A DNA stretch of 22,500 nucleotides from Gemmatimonadota bacterium. GTDB taxonomy: Bacteria > Gemmatimonadota > Gemmatimonadetes > Longimicrobiales > Gaopeijiaceae. Position 1 is the first letter of the stretch; every line of letters starts with the position of its first letter. This document shows, in pieces, positions 15,922-22,500 of this stretch. The DNA lies in assembly GCA_026713345.1 (NCBI GenBank), contig JAPOOQ010000636.1, positions 1 to 22,500 of the forward strand, written 5' to 3'. The notes under the pieces are model-generated. The model was not told the origin of the DNA. It made no database searches and was given only the letters and a program-made list of their open reading frames with translations. The translations under genes were made by a program, and so were the position numbers.

Positions 15922-16272
15922 ATGATCGAGGGCCGCATTCTCACCGGGGCGATCCCGCTCAACGAAGTCGCGGGTCTGCTCGGCAGCTACGGCGACTTCG
16001 TGAAGGCGGTCGTCGACGTGTCACGGCGCGTCATGGTGGTGGGTGGCGAACTGCACGCCGACGACGAGGCCATCCTACTCGACCAGGGCTCGCGGCAGGA
16101 GGACCTGTGGGGGATCAATCTCTACCCTTCCGACGACCAGGATGACTGGATCGAGTTCGATTCGATGATCAACATCCGTCCCCGCCAGGGGAACCGTTCA
16201 CGGGGCGTTGAAGATCGGGCGACGCAGCAGTTGATCCGCGAAGTCGTGGGCTCGCTGGTGGTGCGGCCGTGA
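15922..16272 (+). CDS. DUF5674-family protein of unknown function
   Basis: I recognise the family (DUF5674) but no function is known to me. The 116-aa protein is almost entirely made of highly conserved blocks: GDFVKAVVDV (24-33), VVGGELHADDEAILLDQGS (39-57), RQEDLWGINLYP (58-69), WIEFDSMINIRP (76-87) and QGNRSRGVED (89-98). The density of invariant-looking His, Asp, Gln, Asn and Arg (H45, D47, Q59, D61, N66, D80, N84, R86, N91, R92) looks more like an enzyme or nucleotide-binding fold than a structural protein; that is inference. ATG 15922 is chosen because family members begin at about this point. A GTG at 15838 would add an unsupported 28 residues. The stop overlaps the next gene's GTG by four bases, so the two are co-translated. 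Confidence 0.75.
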   Translation: MIEGRILTGAIPLNEVAGLLGSYGDFVKAVVDVSRRVMVVGGELHADDEAILLDQGSRQEDLWGINLYPSDDQDDWIEFDSMINIRPRQGNRSRGVEDRATQQLIREVVGSLVVRP

Positions 16273-16652
16273 CTTCCGCGCCTGTGAGCCTGTACCACCG
16301 CAACCTTGCCGGCGGCGGCTGGGGCAAGCTGGACCTGGTGGAACAGATGGCCAACATCGGCAGCGAGGTGGAGCGCACGATTCGAGCTCACCGGACCGGC
16401 AAGACAAACCGCTTCGAGCCGGCCTTCGACCGCGCGCTGGAACTCTTCGACCTGACCGCCACCGACGCCAGGTGGCGCGGAGGACGGCGCCGGGAGATAC
16501 TGCGCGCCCGCGACGAGTTCTGCCGCCTGTTCTTCGATCCTGACGTGCCCGGGGACTCGGCCGAGGGGCTCCGCCGGTACTTCTTTCACTTTGCGCTTCT
16601 TGCCCAGGAGGCTCGCCATCGCGGGCGCCGGGATGGCGAGGCCAAACTGTAA
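16269..16652 (+). CDS. Small helical protein coupled to DUF5674
   Basis: The function is unknown. The 127-aa protein is predicted by eye to be mainly alpha-helical. It contains a conserved-looking N-terminal block EQMANIGSEVERTI (25-38), then FDRALELFDLTATDARW, RRREILRARDEFCRLFF and a C-terminal YFFHFALLAQEARHRG. I recall similar small proteins (LxEQLxNIGSEVxR followed by ALELxDLT) next to DUF5674 genes in other bacteria. This would make the pair a conserved module, but I cannot confirm that here. GTG 16269 overlaps the DUF5674 stop (GTGA), which implies coupled translation in fixed stoichiometry. The small-basic-helical plus small-conserved partner layout resembles toxin-antitoxin or HEPN-type pairs, without a diagnostic motif. 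Confidence 0.65.
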   Translation: MTSAPVSLYHRNLAGGGWGKLDLVEQMANIGSEVERTIRAHRTGKTNRFEPAFDRALELFDLTATDARWRGGRRREILRARDEFCRLFFDPDVPGDSAEGLRRYFFHFALLAQEARHRGRRDGEAKL

Positions 16653-16665
16653 TGTGCGGATTACA
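16648..16665. repeat. TGTAAT/ATTACA palindrome after the DUF5674 partner gene
   Basis: TGTAAT-GTGCGG-ATTACA forms a six-base-arm inverted repeat that includes the TAA stop codon (16650-16652). It shares ATTACATT with the patch at 9659-9689. No T-run follows, so a Rho-independent terminator is unlikely. The next 50 bases up to the ATPase stop hold a TTGACA (16681-16686) without a usable -10. Confidence 0.4.
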
Positions 16666-16714
16666 TTCTGTCGTGTTCGGTTGACACCAATCGGCGAAGG
16701 CGCGCCGCTCCAGG

Positions 16715-17884
16715 TCACCATCCAACGGGTCGCGTCATTCTGTCGGTCAGCGGACCGATCTCCGCTACCGGCAGCACCGATATCCTGTCGTCGAGAACGT
16801 ATCCCTCGTCCCCCGGATAGACGACCCAAAGATGCTCCAGCCCCAGATCCTCGAGCGCCACTCGCATGGACCGGGTGGTACCGGGCGCATCGGCGAACTT
16901 GCATTCGAACCCGTACCGCTTTCCTTCGTGGAGAATGAGCAGATCGAGTTCGGCTCCGGCGTGAGTCGCCCAGTAGTATGCGTCCTGCGACTCCAGCCCG
17001 CTGAGCAGCTGTTCGACGACGAACCCTTCGAATGATGCGCCAACCTTGGGATGACCCATCAGCTGGTCCTCCGCGGGGATCCCGAGAAGCGCATGCAGGA
17101 GGCCGGTGTCGCGCACGTACACCTTCGGCGCCTTCACCTGGCGCTTCTTCAGGTTTTCGAACCACGGTGGCAGTACACGTACCATGAAGGCCCCTGCCAG
17201 GGTGTCCAGATAGCGCCGGGCGGTACCTTCGCTCGATCCCAGCGACCGGGCAAACTCGGCGGCGTTCCAGGTCTGGCCGTGGTAGTGTGCGATCATGGTC
17301 CAGAACCGCCGGAGACTCTCGGTCGGGATGTTGATGCCTAGCTGAGGGATGTCCCGCTCCAGAAACGTCCGAACGAAGTTGCGCCTCCATAGGAATGACG
17401 CCCTCGTGCCGCGGGCGAGAAACGCGCGTGGAAACCCCCCGGGCTCCCATAGCGTTCGCCATGGGTCGCTTCCCGTTTCGCCCAGGTTGAAGCCGCTCAG
17501 GTCAACGAGGCCGATCCGTCCCGCGAGCGACTCCGAAACGCCCTTCACCAGCTGGGGAGAAGCGCTGCCCAACAACAGGAAGTTCACATCGTTGCCGTCA
17601 CGGTCCACGAGTACGCGCAGGGTTTCGAAGAGCGCGGGCATACGCTGAACTTCGTCAATGATCACGAGGCCACGCAGGCGGCCGAGGGTCTGCTCGGGCG
17701 CGGCGAGGCGTTGCCGGTCAATTCCGGCTTCCAGGTCGAAGTAGGTGCTGCCCGGCGCTTCGGCAGCGATTTGCCGGGCCAGCGTGGTCTTGCCACATTG
17801 GCGCGGACCGGTCAGGGCGGCACAGGGATGGACCTCGAGGGCTTCGCGAATGCGGCCGATGGGCGTAGGGCGGTCCAGGAACAT
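16715..17884 (-). CDS. AAA ATPase with DUF4143-type C-terminus (copy 2)
   Basis: This second member of the AAA_14/DUF4143 group is only distantly similar to the one at 13246-14409. Walker A is GPRQCGKTT (from residue 26), Walker B LVIIDEVQRMP (D77, E78) and a sensor-like FLLLGSASPQLVKG follows. Further landmarks are SLAGRIGLVDLSGF, FVRTFLERDIPQLGI, a winged-helix-like AEFARSLGSSEGTARRYLDTL and VYVRDTGLLHALLGI. At the C-terminus FEGFVVEQLL, HAGAELDLLIL and GFECKFAD keep the E-L-D plus E-x-K pattern of a PD-(D/E)XK nuclease-like fold. The length, 389 aa, is typical. ATG 17884 is the natural start (MFLDRPTPIGRI). The gene is monocistronic, and a strong inverted repeat lies just upstream. Biological role is unknown. 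Confidence 0.87.
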   Translation of the reverse strand: MFLDRPTPIGRIREALEVHPCAALTGPRQCGKTTLARQIAAEAPGSTYFDLEAGIDRQRLAAPEQTLGRLRGLVIIDEVQRMPALFETLRVLVDRDGNDVNFLLLGSASPQLVKGVSESLAGRIGLVDLSGFNLGETGSDPWRTLWEPGGFPRAFLARGTRASFLWRRNFVRTFLERDIPQLGINIPTESLRRFWTMIAHYHGQTWNAAEFARSLGSSEGTARRYLDTLAGAFMVRVLPPWFENLKKRQVKAPKVYVRDTGLLHALLGIPAEDQLMGHPKVGASFEGFVVEQLLSGLESQDAYYWATHAGAELDLLILHEGKRYGFECKFADAPGTTRSMRVALEDLGLEHLWVVYPGDEGYVLDDRISVLPVAEIGPLTDRMTRPVGW

Positions 17885-17893
17885 GAATCAATG

Positions 17894-17936
17894 ATAATAC
17901 CTTGAACATCCGCAATGCAAGTTGGGATTTTCAAGG
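17894..17936 (-). promoter_or_regulatory. Inverted repeat and -10 box upstream of ATPase copy 2
   Basis: CCTTGAACATCC (17900-17911) and GGATTTTCAAGG (17925-17936) are inverted copies matching at 11 of 12 positions around a 13-base loop. On the minus strand a TATTAT (-10-like, 17899-17894) directly abuts the arm, ten bases before the ATPase ATG; a weak TTGCAT lies 15 bases further up. The arrangement suits an operator overlapping a promoter with a very short leader. There is no T-run as in a terminator for a gene from the left. Confidence 0.5.
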
Positions 17937-17977
17937 AATATGTCTGGTTGCAGGAGTCCTGAGCCAACCGGATTCCG

Positions 17978-18007
17978 TTGACACCCGACCCCACCATCCG
18001 CTACGCT
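17978..18007 (+). promoter_or_regulatory. Promoter of the sterol-reductase gene
   Basis: A perfect TTGACA (17978-17983) is followed after 18 bases by TACGCT (18002-18007), which keeps TAnnnT. It lies 38 bases before ATG 18045 in otherwise GC-rich sequence. This is the best promoter match in the window. Confidence 0.5.
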
Positions 18008-18044
18008 GCCGCCCGTCATCCGACACACTTCAAGGCATCCGACC

Positions 18045-19184
18045 ATGATTGAATGGCTTGGCATCGGCCACCTCTTCGAGCTTTCCCGGACGGAAGCGAT
18101 CGCCGGCTTCCTGACCCCGCTGGTGATCTGCGCAGCGTTCTTCCTGGCCCAACTCGTGCTGCCGGGAAGGCGGGTTCCCGGCTACGTCGTCAATCCGGAT
18201 ACCGGTGAGCCCCGCAACTATCGGTTGAACGGGCTTCCGGTGTTCGCGCTCGCGCAAATCGTGTGGGCGCTCGAGCTTACCGGGATGCCGCGCGACTGGT
18301 TCTACCGGTCCACGGTCTATCAGGTGGCCGGTGGCACGATGCTGTGCCTCATCTTCGCCATCCTCGCGGTGTTCGGGCGATCGCGGGGCAGGGCGGAGCG
18401 GCCGCTCGCCGCGCTGTGGACCGGGCGCGCGCTGGAGTTGTCGTTCTTCAACGAGCGCTTCGACGTGAAGATGTTCCTGTACGTCGTGGGCGGGACGATG
18501 CTGTCGCTGAACGCCCTGTCCGGAGCCGCGTATCACCACGGGCTCTTCGGGGCGGACTCCAACCCGGGCGTCTTCCTGTACGCGGGGTTCCTGACCTTCT
18601 ACGTCTTCGACTACTTCGTCTTCGAGCGCGTCCAGCTTTACACATACGACGTGATCCATGAGCGGCTGGGCTTCAAGATGATCTGGGGTGGCCTGATGGT
18701 TTACGGATGGCTTTACATTCTGCCGCTGTGGGGCATGGCCGTGTACCCGGATCCAGGTTTCTCCCCGGTGTGGAGGTACGTCTGGCTTGTCGGCTCGCCC
18801 GCGCTGTTCCTGGTCGGGTGGTGCATCACGCGCGGGGCCAACATGCAGAAATACACCTTCAAGCGGTGGCCTGATCGCAAGTTCCTCGGGCTGATCAATC
18901 CTGAGTACATCGAGGCCGGGGATCGCAAGATTCTGTGCAGCGGTCTGTGGGGTGTCGCGCGCCACTTCAACTACCTGGGCGAGGGGTTCTTTTCGCTGTC
19001 GATCGCGCTGGTGTTCGGTCACTTCGCCGTGCCCTGGGCGTGGACCTACTTCGTCTTCATCGTCGGGCTGTTCATCGCGCGTCAAAGGGATGACGACAGG
19101 CTGTGCGCCGAGAAATACGGCGCCGAGAAATGGGCGGAGTATCAGGCACGGGTGAAGTGGCGGATCATTCCCGGAATCTACTGA
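18045..19184 (+). CDS. ERG4/ERG24-family sterol reductase homologue
   Basis: Members of this membrane family reduce sterol double bonds (delta-14 or C-24) with NADPH. The 379-aa protein has about eight or nine hydrophobic helices (for example TPLVICAAFFLAQLVL, FLTFYVFDYFVFE, YVWLVGSPALFLVGWC). It also carries the family's C-terminal signatures in order: RGANMQKYTFKRWP, ILCSGLWGVARHFNYLGEG, RDDDRLCAEKYGAEKWAEY and the ending RIIPGIY. These match eukaryotic and bacterial ERG4/ERG24 proteins, not the shorter isoprenylcysteine methyltransferase relatives. The true substrate is not deducible: no squalene monooxygenase or oxidosqualene cyclase is in the window. ATG 18045 follows a good promoter, although no strong ribosome site is visible. 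It converges on katG with a 23-base gap. Confidence 0.85.
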   Translation: MIEWLGIGHLFELSRTEAIAGFLTPLVICAAFFLAQLVLPGRRVPGYVVNPDTGEPRNYRLNGLPVFALAQIVWALELTGMPRDWFYRSTVYQVAGGTMLCLIFAILAVFGRSRGRAERPLAALWTGRALELSFFNERFDVKMFLYVVGGTMLSLNALSGAAYHHGLFGADSNPGVFLYAGFLTFYVFDYFVFERVQLYTYDVIHERLGFKMIWGGLMVYGWLYILPLWGMAVYPDPGFSPVWRYVWLVGSPALFLVGWCITRGANMQKYTFKRWPDRKFLGLINPEYIEAGDRKILCSGLWGVARHFNYLGEGFFSLSIALVFGHFAVPWAWTYFVFIVGLFIARQRDDDRLCAEKYGAEKWAEYQARVKWRIIPGIY

Positions 19185-19207
19185 GCCTGGCAGACGACCC
19201 CGGCCTG

Positions 19208-21346
<2,139 letters not shown>

Positions 21347-21412
21347 CTGATAAATTCCCTCGGATTGGATGGATGTGGAGGCGGGTCAACGCCGGTGGTC
21401 CTGGCCGTGTGG

Positions 21413-21441
21413 ACTCTATATGAGTGCTATCGTCGCGGCAA
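21413..21441 (-). promoter_or_regulatory. Possible katG promoter
   Basis: On the minus strand TTGCCG (21441-21436), 17 bases and TAGAGT (21418-21413) lie about 67 bases upstream of the katG ATG. The -10 sits in a small ACTC/GAGT inverted repeat with a TATA core. No recognisable OxyR, PerR or FurA box was found. Confidence 0.28.
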
Positions 21442-21535
21442 CGGGGCGTGAAGCCGGACGGGGGGCACACCACCAGAATGTCGCGTTGAGGAAGACCAGG
21501 TTGCGGGAGCGGTCATTCCCACCGCGACGTCCAGG

Positions 21536-21907
21536 TCACCCGGTTGCGAGCTTGTATTCACGTACCAGCACATCGGCCGGAAGACTCAGTTCCGCAGCCA
21601 ATACTCGGATCATGGCGAGGGAGAGCGGGCGGCGGCGGCGGAGGATCTCTGAGGCGTGGGACTGTGAGCCGATCAGCGCTGCCAGATCCCTTTGTCGCAA
21701 TCCGCGAGCCTCCATGACATGATGGATTGCGGAAATCGGGTCTGGGGCGTCGATGCTCCACCGGTCGGCTTCGTATCTCTCGACCAGGGTTACCAATACC
21801 TCCAGCCTGTCAGACTCCGGCGTGCCCGAAGTCACGCCCATCAGGCGGTCGATCTCTGTAAGCGCCGCATCGTAGTCGGCCTCGCTTCTGATCGGCTTGA
21901 TCGTCAT
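21536..21907 (-). CDS. higA: HigA-type antitoxin (XRE-family HTH)
   Basis: This is the antitoxin of a HigBA type II module, expected to bind HigB and repress the operon. The 123-aa protein begins MTIKPIRSEADYDAALTEIDRLMG and has SGTPESDRLEVLVTLVERYEADRW, both typical of this HigA subfamily. The C-terminal helix-turn-helix is ISAIHHVMEARGLRQRDLAALIGSQSHASEILRRRRPLSLAMIRVLAAEL. I choose ATG 21907 because the homology starts there and AGGAGGG (21922-21916) precedes it; longer in-frame starts overlap higB. The gap from the higB stop is 13 bases, with the ribosome site overlapping that stop codon. A 189-base gap separates it from katG downstream on the same strand. Confidence 0.92.
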   Translation of the reverse strand: MTIKPIRSEADYDAALTEIDRLMGVTSGTPESDRLEVLVTLVERYEADRWSIDAPDPISAIHHVMEARGLRQRDLAALIGSQSHASEILRRRRPLSLAMIRVLAAELSLPADVLVREYKLATG

Positions 21908-21920
21908 CTTTGATTCCCTC

Positions 21921-22214
21921 CTACACCTCGGACGCCTTGATCCGATCGTATTCCGCGTGGGTTCCCACGAATCGCACAAAGCCGATTCGGCGCGAGTAGT
22001 CGAAACGGACAATCAATCGATACCGGTTCCCGCCAATGTTGAAGACCACCCGATCCTTACCGATGATGCTGGCATGTTGGTAGACCGCCTTGATATCCGT
22101 TGGCGACGACCAGTCGGCCTTTCGCGCCACCGAGTACCACGCCTTGAGTGGCTGCTCCGCCCTGGGCTCTTGCTCCCAGAAGGCCCGCAGCGTCCTCTTG
22201 GCGATGATCCGCAT
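21921..22214 (-). CDS. higB: HigB-type mRNA interferase toxin
   Basis: This RelE-superfamily toxin is predicted to cleave mRNA on the ribosome when freed from HigA. The 97-aa protein starts MRIIAKRTLRAFWEQEPRAEQPLKAWY, continues WSSPTDIKAVYQHASIIGKDRVVFNIGGNRYRLIVRFDYSRR and ends FVRFVGTHAEYDRI, the HigB signature. The C-terminal THAEYD and the basic residues of RYRLIVRFDY are intact, so it is probably active. ATG 22214 is chosen because upstream in-frame residues lack homology and would run through the operator palindrome. The toxin-first gene order is characteristic of higBA. Confidence 0.92.
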   Translation of the reverse strand: MRIIAKRTLRAFWEQEPRAEQPLKAWYSVARKADWSSPTDIKAVYQHASIIGKDRVVFNIGGNRYRLIVRFDYSRRIGFVRFVGTHAEYDRIKASEV

Positions 22215-22230
22215 GGCCGCAAAGATAACT

Positions 22231-22245
22231 ATCCCGATTCGGGAT
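22231..22245. promoter_or_regulatory. Likely HigA operator, proximal
   Basis: ATCCCGATTCGGGAT is a perfect palindrome with seven-base arms and a single central base, ending 16 bases before the higB ATG. On the minus strand a -10-like TAGTTATCT directly follows it. The position is as expected for autoregulation by the HigA-HigB complex. Confidence 0.6.
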
Positions 22246-22308
22246 GGGTAGCGGTGTTCGGACGAACGCCTGTTCAGACGTGTCACGCCAGTGGACCCTC
22301 ACCGCCAA

Positions 22309-22324
22309 CCGAATCCCCATTCGG
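22309..22324. promoter_or_regulatory. Second palindrome, possible distal HigA operator
   Basis: CCGAAT-CCCC-ATTCGG has perfect six-base arms. Within it TCCCCATTCGGGG matches the proximal site's TCCCGATTCGGGA at 11 of 13 positions. It lies about 78 bases farther from higB, so it may be a second, weaker site for the same repressor. Confidence 0.4.
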
Positions 22325-22348
22325 GGCCACAGATGTAAACCACACCTG

Positions 22349-22361
22349 ACATTTGGTAATG
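22349..22361. repeat. ACATTTGGTAATG motif, near-copy of the motif at 9662-9674
   Basis: ACATTTGGTAATG differs from ACATTTCGTAATG at 9662-9674 by one base in 13 and has the same CATT/AATG symmetry. It lies in the gap between higB and the last ORF. Function unknown. Confidence 0.4.
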
Positions 22362-22398
22362 CCGAGTTGACAACCACTCCTAGGAAGGCGCCCCCACC

Positions 22399-22500
22399 AT
22401 GACAACCCCACCCCCCCCCCCCCCCACCCCTCCCGCCCCCCCGCTCGCCCGCGCCCTCCCGTCCGCGGGCGGCGACCCCCCGCCCCCGGCCCGCCCCGCC
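22399..22500 (+). CDS. Unidentified Pro-rich ORF start, cut by window edge
   Basis: ATG 22399 follows AGGAAGG (22382-22388) at a ten-base distance and opens a frame that stays open to the window end (34 codons). It encodes MTTP, five Pro from a C15 run (22411-22425), then mostly Pro, Ala, Gly and Arg. No family can be recognised. The extreme C-richness of the last 110 bases means it may be a low-complexity N-terminus, a slippage-prone contingency tract or an assembly-end artefact. Confidence 0.3.
   Translation, partial: MTTPPPPPPTPPAPPLARALPSAGGDPPPPARPA

Noticed and set aside
16648..16665. Rho-independent terminator for the DUF5674 pair
   Set aside because: The stem is only six A/T-rich pairs and no T-run follows on either strand.
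22367..22372. TTGACA in front of the last ORF
   Set aside because: No -10-like hexamer lies 16-18 bases downstream, where the sequence is poly-C; it is too close to the ATG to serve as a standard promoter.

Overview
The window is GC-rich bacterial DNA with long ORFs, short intergenic gaps, frequent GTG/TTG starts and overlapping stop/start codons. The mix of genes points to a free-living or host-associated marine or soil bacterium: a bacterial NurA-HerA-Mre11-Rad50 set, a TakP-type TRAP transporter, a bacterial sterol-reductase homologue, KatG and several small accessory modules. Gemmatimonadota is my best guess at phylum level, but it rests on general resemblance and is not proven here. No rRNA, tRNA, CRISPR array or insertion sequence is visible.

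Layout. (1) 1-228, minus: the 5' end of a short-chain dehydrogenase, cut by the window edge. (2) 314-7575, plus: a tight four-gene DNA-end-processing operon, nurA, herA, mre11/sbcD and rad50/sbcC. It should supply a helicase-nuclease pair plus the end-recognition complex that together resect double-strand breaks. (3) 7680-11246, plus: housekeeping genes, namely an NfuA-like Fe-S carrier, dihydroorotase and cofactor-independent phosphoglycerate mutase. An AT-rich patch lies at the last junction. (4) 11361-15679: TRAP-transporter genes dctQ and dctM (plus) and the TakP-like binding protein dctP (minus), with a minus-strand DUF4143-type ATPase between them. (5) 15922-16652, plus: a coupled pair, DUF5674 and a small helical partner, both of unknown function. 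(6) 16715-17884, minus: a second DUF4143-type ATPase. (7) 18045-19184, plus: an ERG4/ERG24-family sterol reductase. (8) 19208-21346, minus: KatG. (9) 21536-22214, minus: a HigB-HigA toxin-antitoxin module with two likely operator palindromes upstream. (10) 22399-22500: an unidentified, extremely Pro-rich start of an ORF containing a run of 15 C.

The left half reads as stable core genome. From about 13.2 kb to the right end it becomes a patchwork of independent accessory modules: two AAA ATPases, the DUF5674 pair and HigBA. AT-rich palindromic sequences occur at or near several of their boundaries and at the pyrC/gpmI junction. The strongest candidates for new biology are the four-gene resection operon, whose HerA-like ATPase has an unusual Walker A motif, and the uncharacterised DUF5674 pair.
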